DNA of 64,000 bases from Tillus elongatus (GCA_964006375.1 OZ023265.1:166372118-166436117), one strand, 5' to 3'. Numbered from the stretch's first letter, positions 23,916 to 34,560 are shown. The notes: a model not told the origin generated them from the letters alone. A program made the numbers and translations.

Positions 23916-24440
23916 GATTTTACCTCCTAGAAAAACTCATTACCTTGCACTTTAAGGTGTTTATCTTTCCTACTAGACCTGTTAGTGCCTGACTGAAGAT
24001 TTAACACGTTATGTACTTTGTAGTAATTAGCGAAAAGGTTATCTAACAATATAGTTAGTGAATACATTTTGTATTGCGCTGAGACTGTGAAAATCAGTTT
24101 AAAGCTGCGTTAAGGCATGAAAATGTTTGAAGTTGTTTTTCTCAGAATCGGTTCATTTGATCGTATCGCAACAAGATTGAATAATTTTCGATTCTCTTGT
24201 TGTGGTCCATAGATCGAAGGTTAAGCTCAGGTTGTGCCCTTTGGCTGTGGCATATTTGTATGATATTTGAAACATAAAGGACACTAGTAATACATCTGGA
24301 TGATTTGAAAAAAAATCAAAACACTAATAAAAAATGCATCTGATAAAAACGAATTTTTTTTTACACCTGTATCTCCATTAGTATTAAATTTTCGAAGAAT
24401 CGTTATACGACTTTGTGGCCCTAATTTCTTGCGAGGAATC
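23916..24440. other. Unannotated stretch
   Basis: No recognised element; no ORF beyond background. Confidence 0.5.
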
Positions 24441-24452
24441 ACCTCCTGAGGT
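24441..24452. repeat. Target-site duplication of SINE S2, left
   Basis: ACCTCCTGAGGT, repeated exactly at 24808-24819. The site is itself palindromic. Confidence 0.85.
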
Positions 24453-24807
24453 GTGTGTGTTTTGTTTTTTTAACGTCGGCCTATTTCCGCGAACATGGTA
24501 AATCACCGACTCCAGGGAGCAGTTCACCCCACTATCCTGGAAATTTTGCCGAACCCTTGCCTTTCTGTAAGGAGGGTAGGGATCTTTAACGTGCCCAACA
24601 TCGCATGGACACGGGATCGACGGCTTTACGCCCCCTCTGAAGGCCGGAACGTGCAGACATTCAACTTGCTCAAATACAATGCCAGAACCTCGGTTGATGT
24701 TAATGTTACTGTTTGTACTGAAAAAGTGAAAGGAGTACACTGGGATCGAACCCAGTACCCTTCGGTTCAGAGGCACACGTTCGTACCCCTGAACCACCGA
24801 GGTTCTT
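24453..24807 (-). repeat. tRNA-derived SINE, copy S2 (reference copy)
   Basis: This is a 355-bp SINE bounded by a perfect 12-bp TSD. On the minus strand it starts AAGAACCTCGGTGGTTCAGG (A-box-like), passes a hairpin made by repeated CCTCTGAACC/GGTTCAGAGG-type arms, and has the B box GGTTCGATCCCAG (about 24741-24753). The body includes CCTTACAGAAAGGCAAGGGT and CCATGCGATGTTGGGCACG, and the tail ends GCGGAAATAGGCCGACGTTA then T/GT-rich sequence. SINEs have no coding capacity and depend on a partner LINE. The GT-rich tail offers no clear match to the LINE tails in this window. Confidence 0.9.
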
Positions 24808-24819
24808 ACCTCCTGAGGT
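24808..24819. repeat. Target-site duplication of SINE S2, right
   Basis: Exact ACCTCCTGAGGT copy. Confidence 0.85.
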
Positions 24820-25480
24820 CTTGACGCATAATTTGCGGACGCCTGTATATTTTGTGCATATCATGATTTTCTACCGAATTCAGTTAATAACTTACCACGT
24901 TACATAATATACATTATACATATAAGATACATATTCTATTGACGCGGAGACCTTTTGTGAATAGTTATTAATGAATAATTAAGAAACTGGTCGATCAATT
25001 ATTATAAGTCTGCGATAACAATACTTTTGCTATCTCACGATAATTCCTGTGAGAACAAATCTAACAACAGTATAAATGTACACAAGAGAGAGATATATAA
25101 AAAGTGTTACAGCAGTTAGCATTATGTAAACGGTAGTTTTTATTGGTAAGTTACAACTCGGGTGGTCTGGATATAACGTTGTGGCGTATGATAATGCGTG
25201 GACGGGCAGAACGGTGCGTGGCGTTGAATACACGTTATACGTTATTTGAAAAGGTAGCGAGTACCGGTAATGCCGTACTGTTGGTAGCACTTAGTGGGGA
25301 TCAAACACTCATTGCGATTCTAAATACTCACAACTGAGTGTATGCGTAGCTAAATGCACAGGCTAAACGATCTATAATCGATATCAAAAATAACAGGGTG
25401 AAGAGGCATGCGAAGGCAATTGGCATATGTGTGTTTTTGAATAAGTTTAGCTATGAACATTATATAGGGCAATTAAAATC
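24820..25480. other. Unannotated stretch
   Basis: Short ORFs on both strands (for example 25030-25290 minus) show no family motif. Nothing else is evident. Confidence 0.45.
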
Positions 25481-25705
25481 GTAGACCGGTTTCGCTCTAA
25501 TTGAAGCTCTTCAGTACGGCATACTAATTGTAGCGAAAATACATCTATAAAGTAAAACGGCTATGGTAGCCAGCCTCCCAAAACTAAGTGAGTGGTGAGA
25601 CACGAAGCAACGTGCCGCCATCTAGTTGCGGAACCAAGTAGTATGTTGTCACGCCTGCTCCAAATAACACAAAGCGTTAAGAAATAGAGACTGTATACAA
25701 CCGTA
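25481..25705 (+). repeat. Foldback element, left arm
   Basis: Starting GTAGACCGGTTTCGCTCTAA, this arm is complementary to 25838-25996 plus 27771-27833. Shared blocks are GTACGGCATACTAATTGTAG, CGGCTATGGTAGCCAGCCTC and GTGAGACACGAAGCAACGTG. Together the arms form a stem of about 220 bp with a 130-bp loop. Confidence 0.8.
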
Positions 25706-25837
25706 CTGAAGAATTCTAATTAGAGCGAAACCGGTCTACGGTTCAAATTGTGGCGAGAATACATCTAGCCTTACATACTTTGTCCCTATATTAGGGTAGA
25801 AATGGGCCAGGACTGACAATTTACTAAATTCTTAGTT

Positions 25838-25996
25838 GGTTGTATACAGTCTCTATTTCTTAACACTTTGTGTTATTTGGAACTGGCGTAACAACATACT
25901 ACTTGGTTCCGCAACTAGGTGGCGGCACGTTGCTTCGTGTCTCACCACTCACTCAGTATTGGAAGGCTGGCTATCTATATCCGTTTTACTTTATAG
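25838..25996 (-). repeat. Foldback element, right arm (inner part)
   Basis: Reverse complement of most of the left arm. It is interrupted at TTTATAG (25996) by LINE copy b. The arm resumes at 27771 with GTATTTTCGC. Confidence 0.8.
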
Positions 25997-27770
25997 GTGT
26001 CCTCTCAAGCTCCAACGGCAGCAAACCCTTCTGGACTCTTGCTAAATCTATTGGGAATAATTTCTGCAAAAGCACGTTCCCACCTCTTGTCTCAGGGGAT
26101 GAAATTGTTTCTACCGCCCTGGGCAAGGCTGAACTTTTTGCTTCGTTGTTTGCCGGCAATTCTACTCTCAATTCTCCTCCAAATGTTCAACCACAAACAG
26201 TCCCCAATGTAGCGCATAAAATGACGGATATCATTTTCAAAACTAAAAAGGTACGAAAGATGCTCTCTTTTCTTAATACCAGGAAAGCCTCTGTCCTGAC
26301 TCGTCTGTTTCAGATATCTTACAATAAAGGCATATTCCCTAGTAACTGGAAAACTGCTCGAGTACAACCCGTCCCTAAGAAAGGACCCAAAGCGCTTCCT
26401 AGCAACTACAGGCCTATTTGTCTCCTTTCAGTCGTCTCTAAAGTGATGGAAAATTATATAAACACCGAATTACTAAAATTTATTGAAAAATACAGTCTAA
26501 TCCACGACAGGCAGTATGGATTCCGTCAGCGCAGATCAACTGCCGACCTCCTTTCCTTTGTCACCCATTCTTGGAACAAGTCTATGAAACTACACGGTGA
26601 ATCTCAGATTGTTGCTCTAGACATATCCAAAGCATTCGACCAGGTCTGGCACGCAGCGCTGCTTAATAAACTTCCGGCCTATGGCCTACCACCAAAACTT
26701 TGTACCTGGACAGCAAATTTCCTCTCCAACAGGATCATTTCTCTTGTAGTGGATGGCCATTCATCTAAACTGTATCCAATTAATGCAGGAGTTCCTCAAG
26801 GTTCAGCTCTAGCCCCTACTTTGTTTCTTCTCCAGATCAATGACTTCCTCTCTAGCACATCCAACCCAGTTCAAAGTTACGCGGACGACAGCACCCTCCA
26901 CTCAAATATACAATATTCTAAGCCTGTCTCTTTAGCACAATTGGATGAGGAACCCAGACTCATGGAGGGTTCTGTCTCCGTAGATCTCCAAAAAATATTA
27001 GACTGGGGAAGTAGAAATCTTGTACAATTCAACCCCACCAAATCTCAGTCTTGCTTTCTTTCTCATAAGAGATACACCAGCCCTAGACCCATCACAATGA
27101 ACAACCAAGTTATTCAAAGTAATGAGTCCTTTTCTCTTGTTGGCATTTCTGTGGATCGAAATCTTAATTGGCACCAACATGTCACATCAATTGCAGAAGC
27201 GGCTGCTAAGAAATTAGATTTCCTTTTCCGGGTTCGCAAATACTTTTCACCAGCTAATCTCCATACCTTATATACTTCACAAATAAGGCCAAACCTCGAA
27301 TACTGCTCTCTACACTCTCTATCCTGGACTCCATTCAAAAGAGAGCTATACGTCGCATCGGTGACCCTACCCTCACCCAAAGGCTGCCATCCCTTTCCCA
27401 CCGACGTACCGTTGGTGACCTCTCTCTCTTTTATAGATATCTGCACGGGCACTGCTCAGAGGAGGTTTCCTCCATAGTTCCCCCACCTGCTGCCCCCAAC
27501 AGATCTACCAGGGGAACAGAGCGAATGCACCCTTTTACTGTCCAGGTCACCAGACATAGAATATCTTGTTATGCCCACTCTTTTGTCCCGAGGACTTCCA
27601 AATTGTGGAATTCCTTGCCGGCACATGTTTTTCCTTCTCCTCCGAACCTCCAAACCTTCAAATCCAGAATTAACAAGTTGCCTCTTTCCTCCTTGTCAAC
27701 ACCCACGGTACGATAGTATTTAGGCTGTAAGCCCTCGTGGTGTGTTGTTAAAATAAAAAAATAAAAAAAA
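25997..27770 (+). pseudogene. EN-RT LINE, copy b, 5'-truncated
   Basis: This copy lacks the endonuclease half and begins at the point equivalent to about 29718 of copy c. The ORF track frame runs in from flanking foldback sequence (25870) to 27477. It contains NYRPICLLSVVSKVME, DISKAFDQVWHAALL, GVPQGSALAPTLFLL and SYADDST. A short deletion removes DEIPAIVLKKCAPE-type residues near 26293, and another near 27310 shifts the frame before the C-terminal domain. It ends in an A-rich tail (27751-27770). The first 43 codons of the open frame are not LINE protein. Insertion into the foldback arm removed about 2 bp and produced no visible TSD. Confidence 0.9.
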
Positions 27771-28052
27771 GTATTTTCGCTACAATTAGTATGCCGTACT
27801 GAAGAGCTCTAATTAGAGCGAAACCGGTCTACGGTTCTAATTGTGGCGAGAATACATCTAGCCTTACATACTTTGTCCCTATATTAGGGTAGACATGGGC
27901 CAGGGCTGACAATTTCCTAAATTGTTAGTTGGTTGTATACCGTCTCTATTTCTTAACACTTTGTGTTATTTGGAGCTGTCGTGACAACATACTACTTGGT
28001 TCCGCAACTAGGTGGCGCCACGTTGCTTCGTGTCTCACCACTCACTTAGTAT
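27771..28052 (-). repeat. Foldback element, outer right arm and an extra unit
   Basis: Bases 27771-27833 complete the right arm. Bases 27828-28052 then repeat 25740-25965 in the same orientation (ATACATCTAGCCTTACATAC, ACATACTACTTGGTTCCGCA), so the element carries a duplicated internal unit. A further diverged reverse copy lies at 37540-37800. Confidence 0.75.
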
Positions 28053-28162
28053 GATCATTAATTATGAAGAGTATATTAATGAGATTTCTTTTCTCAATAT
28101 ATTCCTAAATTATTCCTATTGTTATATAACAGGGTCTCAGCAAGAACTTGAATATTAAATAA

Positions 28163-28405
28163 TAAAAATTTCGGGACGCAGCAAGTGCGTTATAGTAGCG
28201 AATTTACATAAGACTTGTACACTATTATTATACGGCATATTAGTAAAATTAATACTTTACACACACATTTGCATGGATGCAAAATGATGATAATGTTTTG
28301 TATCCTCCTACTATGTCGAAAATCATAACTACTGGACAATTGATAGTCCCTTTATTAATCTTATTTTAAAAGGGGTAGACATTGATCCAATCCAATCCAT
28401 AGCAG
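28163..28405 (-). repeat. Family H variant, left piece
   Basis: The reverse 3' end TTCGGGACGCAGCAAGTGCG leads into a variant body shared with 34575 onward (TTGTACA-TTATTA-GGCATATTAGTA type). LINE copy c splits this copy; the remainder resumes at about 31570. Confidence 0.6.
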
Positions 28406-31400
28406 GTGGTAGTGGAATTTTCCTTTATGTAATAGTAAAGGATTTTTTCACGCCCGAGGAGGTACCACCCCATACATCAAGGGGCCGGTGAAGTCCCAAC
28501 GGACGTTTCCGGTTCTGGTGTATGAGTCGGTTTCCCTTATAAGCAAAAATGATGATGGCTCCTCCTTGTATAAAATATTCCGGAGGCAAAATACCCCTCC
28601 ATTCGGATCTCCGGGAGAGGGGTGTACAGGGGGCGCCAACATCAAGATTTAACATATCCTTTTCGAATATATGTGGCCTAAATTCTAACTTGAACTCCGT
28701 CCACCATTTCCTCCAGGCTAACAGGCCCCAACTCCTCTTCCTCACCGAAACCCAAATCAGTGCCAAAACAGCCACTAATCACCTTAATTTCCCGGGATAT
28801 GAGCTCCTTACTGCCTTTAGATTGCATGGAGGCGTGTGCGCATACGTCCGTAGCAATCTACCCTGCACCAGACTTCCCAGTTTAGAAGCTGGAAGAAAAG
28901 ACATACTATGGATAAAACTCTCTCTCAGGGCTGCAACTAAATTCATCTGTTGCATTTACCGGTCACCTTCTGACAACAACTTTGTCCAGCTCTTTGACTA
29001 CCTTTCTGAAAAAACCGACTATCTGATTTCTGAATATCCTTCCTCCGAGGTCACTATTCTTGGCGACTTCAATGTCCATAATAAGGAATGGCTAGGATCT
29101 TCAAAAACCGATCCACAAGGGAGAGCAGCGGAGGCCTTTGCAGTCAGCAATTCTTTGGCCAATATGGTTCAGCAACCTACTTACTTTCCTCGTATCCCAA
29201 CACACAGCTCAAATCCCTTGGATCTCCTTCTTACTACAAACCCTGAATGCTATAAGATATCAGTCACCGCCCCTCTTGGTCGCTCAGACCACGGCATGGT
29301 CACTGCTTCCCGTGCAATGCAACCCGAGGTCACACAGTCATCACACCCACGTATCGTTTGGCACTACAACTCTGCAAACTGGGACGAAATGCGGGATTAC
29401 TTTTCCTCATCTCCATGGGCGTCTGTCTGCTTCTCTCATCCTGACCCCTCTGATATCTCACAAAACGTCACCGAAATTATCCAAGCTGGCATGGAATTAT
29501 TTATTCCACGTACACAGAAAACCTCTTCAGCCACTCAAAAGCCCTGGTTCTCTAAATCCTGTGACAAGGCCAGACTTGAAAAGGTCAAAGCTCACAAAAC
29601 GCTTCTACACAATCCCAGTCAAGAAAATCGTCAGGCATTCAACGACGCAAGAAACCGCTATGTCCGCATTCTTTCTGAGGCAAAAAACTCGTTTAATAAC
29701 CACATCAAAAACAAAGTCCTCTCAAGCTCCAACGGCGGCAAACCCTTCTGGACTCTTGCTAAGTCTATTGGGAATAATTTCTGCAAGAGCACGTTCCCAC
29801 CTCTTGTCTCAGGGGACGAAATTGTTTCTACCGCCCTGGGCAAGGCTGAACTTTTTGCTTCGTTGTTCGCCGGAAATTCTACTCTCAACCCACCTCCAAA
29901 TGTTCAACCACCAACAGTCCCCAATGTCACGCATAAAATGACTGATATCATTTTCAAAACTAAAAAGGTACGAAAGATGCTCTCTTCTCTTAATACCAGG
30001 AAAGCCTCTGGCCTTGACGAGATCCCAGCAATTGTTCTCAAAAAATGCGCACCAGAACTTGCTCCTGTCCTGACTCGTCTGTTTCAGATATCTTACAATA
30101 AAGGCATATTCCCTAGTAACTGGAAAACTGCTCGAGTACAACCCATCCCCAAAAAAGGATCCAAAGCGCTTCCTAGCAACTACAGGCCTATTTCTCTCCT
30201 TTCAGTCATCTCTAAAGTGATGGAAAAGTATATAAACACCGAACTACTAAAATTCCTTGAAAAGCACAGTCTAATCCACGACAGGCAGTATGGATTCCGT
30301 CAGCGCAGATCGACTGCCGACCTCCTTTCCTTTGTCACCCATTCTTGGAACAAGTCTATGGAACAACACGGTGAATCCCAGATTGTTGCTCTAGACATAT
30401 CTAAAGCATTCGACCAGGTCTGGCACGCAGCGCTGCTTAATAAACTGCCGGCCTATGGCCTACCACCAAAACTTTGTACCTGGACAGCAAATTTCCTCTC
30501 CAACAGGAGCATATCTGTTGTTGTGGATGGCCATTCCTCTAAACTGTATCCAATTAATGCAGGAGTTCCTCAAGGTTCAGCTTTAGCCCCTACTTTGTTT
30601 CTTCTCCACATCAATGACCTCCTCTCTAGCACATCCAACCCAGTTCACAGTTACGCGGACGACAGCACCCTCCACTCAAATATACAATATTCTAAGCCTG
30701 TCTCTTTAGCCCAATTAGATGAGGATCGCAGACTCATGGAGGGTTCTGTCTCCGTGGACCTCCAAAAAATATTAGACTGGGGAAGTAGAAATCTTGTACA
30801 ATTCAACCCCACCAAAACTAAGTCTTGCTTTCTTTCTCACAAGAGATACAGCAGCCCTAGACCCATCACAATGAACAACCAAGTTATTCAAAGTAATGAG
30901 TCCTTCTCTCTTGTTGGCATTTCTGTGGATCGAAATCTTAATTGGCACCAACATGTTACATCAATTGCAGAAGCGGCTGCTAAGAAATTGGGTTTCCTCT
31001 TCCGGGCTCGCAAATACTTTTTACCAACTAATCTCTATACCTTATACACTTTACAAATAAGGCCAAACCTCGAATACTGCTCCCACATCTGGGGTGCAGC
31101 TGCCGCTTCTACACTCGCTATCCTGGACTCCATTCAAAAGAGAGCTATACGTCTCATCGGTGACCCTACCCTCACCCAAAGGCTTCCATCCCTTGCCCAC
31201 CGACGTGCCGTTGGTGACCTCTCTCTCTTTTATAGATATCTGCACGGGCACTGCTCAGAGGAGCTTTCCTCCATAATTCCCCCACCTGCTGCCCCCAGCA
31301 GATCTACCAGGGGAACAGAGCGAATGCACCCTTTTAATGTCCAGGTCACCAGACATAGAACATCTTGTTATGCCCGCTCTTTTGTCCCGAGGACTTCCAA

Positions 31401-31570
31401 GTTGTGGAATTCCTTGCCGGCACATGTTTTTCCTTCTCCCCCGAACCTCCAAACCTTCAAGTCCAGAATTAACAAGCTGCCTCTTTCCTCCTTGTCAACA
31501 CCCACGGTACGATAGTATTTAGGCTATAAGCCCTCGTGGTGTGTTGTTGACATTAAAAAAAAAAAAAATA
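28406..31570 (+). mobile_element. EN-RT LINE, copy c, apparently full length
   Basis: The 5' end (GTGGTAGTGGAATTTTCC) coincides with the 5' end of copy a, and the 3' end is an A-run (31554-31570) after CCCTCGTGGTGTGTTGTTGA. Length is about 3.16 kb. A 5' leader of 143 bp precedes a single long ORF, with a 3' UTR of about 40 bp. I see no ORF1/gag and no clear TSD. Copies a, b and d in the window belong to the same family. Endonuclease-type LINE, Jockey/CR1-like by motif style; the clade is not settled. Confidence 0.9.
28549..31515 (+). CDS. LINE endonuclease-reverse transcriptase, intact ORF
   Basis: This 988-residue polyprotein would nick target DNA and reverse-transcribe the element's RNA there. 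An APE-type endonuclease occupies about residues 33-250: FSNICGLNSN (Asn about 40), LTETQIS (Glu about 67), LGDFNVHNKEW (about 171), GRSDHGM (Asp-His about 247). The RT domain is at about 500-760, with NYRPISLLS (about 544), DISKAFDQVW, NAGVPQGSALAP and SYADDST (catalytic YADD about 702). A C-terminal domain with IRPNLEYCSHIW and LPAHVFPSPPNLQTFKSRIN follows. Start is the first of three Met codons, and an in-frame TAA lies 9 nt upstream. No stop or frameshift is seen over 2.97 kb. Nearby copies carry many, so this one is probably young. No ORF1 is present, so activity may need a partner or a different organisation. Confidence 0.9.
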   Translation: MMMAPPCIKYSGGKIPLHSDLRERGVQGAPTSRFNISFSNICGLNSNLNSVHHFLQANRPQLLFLTETQISAKTATNHLNFPGYELLTAFRLHGGVCAYVRSNLPCTRLPSLEAGRKDILWIKLSLRAATKFICCIYRSPSDNNFVQLFDYLSEKTDYLISEYPSSEVTILGDFNVHNKEWLGSSKTDPQGRAAEAFAVSNSLANMVQQPTYFPRIPTHSSNPLDLLLTTNPECYKISVTAPLGRSDHGMVTASRAMQPEVTQSSHPRIVWHYNSANWDEMRDYFSSSPWASVCFSHPDPSDISQNVTEIIQAGMELFIPRTQKTSSATQKPWFSKSCDKARLEKVKAHKTLLHNPSQENRQAFNDARNRYVRILSEAKNSFNNHIKNKVLSSSNGGKPFWTLAKSIGNNFCKSTFPPLVSGDEIVSTALGKAELFASLFAGNSTLNPPPNVQPPTVPNVTHKMTDIIFKTKKVRKMLSSLNTRKASGLDEIPAIVLKKCAPELAPVLTRLFQISYNKGIFPSNWKTARVQPIPKKGSKALPSNYRPISLLSVISKVMEKYINTELLKFLEKHSLIHDRQYGFRQRRSTADLLSFVTHSWNKSMEQHGESQIVALDISKAFDQVWHAALLNKLPAYGLPPKLCTWTANFLSNRSISVVVDGHSSKLYPINAGVPQGSALAPTLFLLHINDLLSSTSNPVHSYADDSTLHSNIQYSKPVSLAQLDEDRRLMEGSVSVDLQKILDWGSRNLVQFNPTKTKSCFLSHKRYSSPRPITMNNQVIQSNESFSLVGISVDRNLNWHQHVTSIAEAAAKKLGFLFRARKYFLPTNLYTLYTLQIRPNLEYCSHIWGAAAASTLAILDSIQKRAIRLIGDPTLTQRLPSLAHRRAVGDLSLFYRYLHGHCSEELSSIIPPPAAPSRSTRGTERMHPFNVQVTRHRTSCYARSFVPRTSKLWNSLPAHVFPSPPNLQTFKSRINKLPLSSLSTPTVR

Positions 31571-31960
31571 CCTTGGAAATCGATTTTAGAGGTCCTAGTA
31601 CGCGCACATTTGAATAATTCTTTCGAAAGTGTTGCCATCGATATCTCTCTATTATCAAAAAAAATCTTGCGTTCTAACTCCTTTTGAGAAAAATACCCAA
31701 AACTAAATTTTCTATGAAGCTAAAGAACTAAATTTTGCTATATCTGTAGATAGTGTAAGTCTCTTGAAAAACAACTTGTATTGCAAATTTCATTAAAGTT
31801 ATACAAAAAACTTCCAGAAGGAAACTTAATTCATATTTAGAACAGTAAAATATCTGCCAAACTATAAGGGTAGCAGTTATTTTTCCTTATTAATCACCAG
31901 ATTTCCTTTTAGGCAACCTAATCAAACCGGCTTTTTCAATATCAACGATAATAAAATTAT
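31571..31960 (-). repeat. Family H variant, right piece
   Basis: TCGATTTTAGAGGTCCTAG and CGCACATTTGAATAATTC are reverse 5'-type blocks. CTGCCAAACTATAAGGG and TTTTTCCTTATTAATCACC recur at about 34915 and 35925. It continues the H variant interrupted by LINE c. Confidence 0.55.
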
Positions 31961-32091
31961 AATTTCAGACTCAAAGGTGGCAAGCTTATTTAGGCGTTTT
32001 AAACAAAAATGAGATTTTGTTCAAAACGTATGAAATCTGTGCACTATTGTTTCTCCAAATGTCAAAATAAAACATAAAAAAAACATATTCA

Positions 32092-32160
32092 TCGAGCTGG
32101 ATTCGATCGCGTAACCTTCTGCTTATGAGGCAAGCGCGACGCCTCTCGGCCATCTAAGCA
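32092..32160 (-). repeat. tRNA-like sequence, Met(CAT)-like anticodon
   Basis: The minus strand has TGGCCGAGAGGCG (A box), the anticodon-loop-like CTCATAA, and GCGATCGAATCC (B box, close to GGTTCGAATCC). The acceptor stem and T stem do not pair convincingly and no CCA-flanking terminator is clear. Most likely a tRNA pseudogene or SINE head. Confidence 0.5.
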
Positions 32161-32395
32161 AAAATCAACTAAGGTTTTGTTTACATGATATATTAGATCG
32201 GCTTCATGCCCGGGATATTATATTCAAAGTATACGTAACAATTAATTACAGCATTAGTAGAATTACCATTGAAACACATCCCACGAGTGTTTCGGTCTTA
32301 TATGACGTCTTATGTTTAAGTTTAAATATAAAAAAATTAGAATCATTTTTAAAGAGACTTGGCTTGATTTTGTTTACATTTCTGCTATATTATGC
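32161..32395. other. Unannotated AT-rich stretch
   Basis: Nothing recognised. Confidence 0.45.
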
Positions 32396-33475
32396 GACAG
32401 CATAATATATCTATGCTGCGCTTAAACTGTATTTGGGGCCGTCAATAGAGCTGCAAATATGGTGTATTTTAATAACTGATTCAATCCCCCAGTTAAATAA
32501 CAGTCACTTGGCAACTTTTTAATTTCATGTCGTCTGTCATTTTCCATAACTGCGGCGGAGATTTGACGATTGTTGGTTCGAGTAGTATGTTTTATGCCCG
32601 GTATATATTTAGTTTGGTTACCGTTGATGTATGGTTTATACCTGTTGTACGCGTGGCAGCTAACTACTCTGTCTGGACTTTAACCACTATGTCGTTTCGA
32701 CGCATGTATTTGGGATTTTATTTTTAATTTAGAAAAAACTCTAAATATTATGTACCAAATGACTTAAAATTCACACGATAGGTCTATCTGAACTATTTCT
32801 AGCCACATGTAAAGTCTCATTTCAGTTACTCTGATACTTACAAAAATATAGCGTTTTCAAAAAGTTTTCCCCGATTTTCTACCGGAAAAACTTGAGCATA
32901 AAGGCTGATCAACGAACTCGACCTCGGTTTTCGCAGCATAGATATATTATGCTGCGCTTAAACTGTATTTGGGGCCGTCAATAAAGCTACAAATATGGTG
33001 TATTTTAATAATTTATTCAATCCCCCAGTTAAATAACAATCACTTGGCAAATTTTTAATTTCATGTCGTCTGTCATTTTCCGCTGCCGAGATTTTACGAT
33101 TGTTAGTTCGAGTAGTATGTTTTATGCCCGGTATATATTTAGTTTGGTTACCGTTGATGTATGGTTTATACCTGTTGTACGCGTGGCAGTTAACTACTCT
33201 GTCTGTCAGGCATTGGACTTTAACAACTATGTCGTTTCAACGCATGTCTTTGGGATTTTAATTTTAATTTAGAAAAAACTCTAAATATTATGTACCAAAT
33301 TACTTAAAATTCACACGAACTATTTCTAGCCACATGTAAAGTCTCATTTCAGTTACTCTGATACTTACAAAAATATGGCGTTTTCAAAAAGTTTTCCCAG
33401 ATTTTCTATCGGAAAAACTTGAGCATAAAGGCTGATTAACGAACTCGACCTCGGTTTTCGCCCAAACAAGATTTT
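32396..33475. repeat. Tandem duplication, two units of about 537 bp
   Basis: TATGCTGCGCTTAAACTGTA occurs at about 32412 and again at about 32949. Sequence after each is near-identical through GTATGTTTTATGCCCGGTAT to CGAACTCGACCTCGGTTTTC. Differences include a 14-bp insertion (GTCAGGCATTGGAC region) in unit 2 and a 16-bp loss after CACACGA. The junction carries the palindrome GCATA-GATATATTA-TGC. The short ORFs in both units are not conserved in length and I do not call them genes. Confidence 0.85.
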
Positions 33476-33623
33476 TGGCACATTGGTACTTAATATTTGC
33501 AACGGGGTGTGGTATATTGTATTAGGGTATATTTCTGTAAATTTATGTTAAGATTTTATTCAGATTATAATGATAACAATTCATTATATATTGATCCAGA
33601 ATAAAGTAGTTAAGTTACAGCCT

Positions 33624-33845
33624 AAGAGCCTCAGTGGTTCATGGGTGAAAACGTGTGCCTCTGAACCGAGGTTCTGGCATTGTATTTGAGCAATTTGAAT
33701 GTCTGCACGTTCCGCCCTTCCGAGGGGACGTAAAGCCGTCGGTTCCGTGTCCATGCGATGTTGGGCACGCTAAAGATCCCTGCTCTCCTTACAGAAAGGC
33801 ATGGGTTCGGCAAAATCTCCAGTGAGGAAACAAAACACACACAAA
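33624..33845 (+). repeat. tRNA-derived SINE, copy S3 with internal deletions
   Basis: GAGCCTCAGTGGTTCATGGG (head), CCTCTGAACCGAGG, then directly TTCTGGCATTGTATTTGAGC, so the B-box region and about 60 bp are missing. The body runs to CTTACAGAAAGGCATGGGTT and a CAAAACACACACA tail, with part of the 3' body also deleted. Confidence 0.75.
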
Positions 33846-34560
33846 GAAGTTTCAGCCTTCGATTGATTTTCACCTAATACTTTTTCAGTTTGTTAATCAA
33901 ATCAAATCACAAATATCCAAAGATATTGTATGGATTAATTTTGGTGTCTAAATATTTCCTTGATGATTATAGTGATGTGGTGGCAGCGGTACTGATTATT
34001 TGCAGCGTGAATATAACTCACCGACAATGATATATGTTGATTACATATAAAGTGATTTAAATATCAATTACCTGAGAAATCTATTGAACAGGCGTAAAGC
34101 ATGCATGCGTTCAATCTGTTTAAATTTATCGTTCGGTTATAAGTTATAATTGGGAGTTATTATATCATTTATTGTTCGGAAATTGGTATTCATTGAACCT
34201 TCAAGCAACGACGACACTTTTATGAATTACTTACGGGCTGGTTTCTTAAGAAAAATTATGCAGCGGAGCAAGTTTAACGATGTGATATAGAATAGTCTCT
34301 TAAGGCTATCGATAAATTTTCGATCATTTGTCAGACCATGTTAGATAAAAGATATAACAAACTGCCTGATAAAAATATCCGACTTCTTTTAAATCTAATT
34401 GGCATTTTGTAGAATTAATTTATCATTTAGGCTTTGATAATGTCTTAATATTTGAAGTCCGAATTGATTACAGTACCTTTTAATGTCAAGAACTTTGTGC
34501 ACGAGAATCATATAAAGGTAAAGTTTTGTTTTTGTTTTGTAAAAAAAAAAAACAGGGAAA
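33846..34560. other. Unannotated AT-rich stretch
   Basis: No ORF, repeat or tRNA-like signal is evident. Confidence 0.5.

Noticed and set aside
24384..24824. Overlapping ORFs of 137 and 109 codons on opposite strands
   Set aside because: Both are translations of SINE S2. The same peptides recur in S1 and S3, where they follow the repeat.
29138..29941. 267-codon plus-strand ORF
   Set aside because: It overlaps the endonuclease-RT ORF of LINE copy c in another frame and has no independent motif.
32092..32160. Functional tRNA-Met gene
   Set aside because: A CTCATAA anticodon-like loop is present, but the T-arm and acceptor stem do not pair.
32527..33272. Paired MSSVIF... ORFs suggesting a duplicated small gene
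   Set aside because: The reading frames differ after a 14-bp indel and a shared direct duplication explains their similarity; there is no sign of coding constraint.
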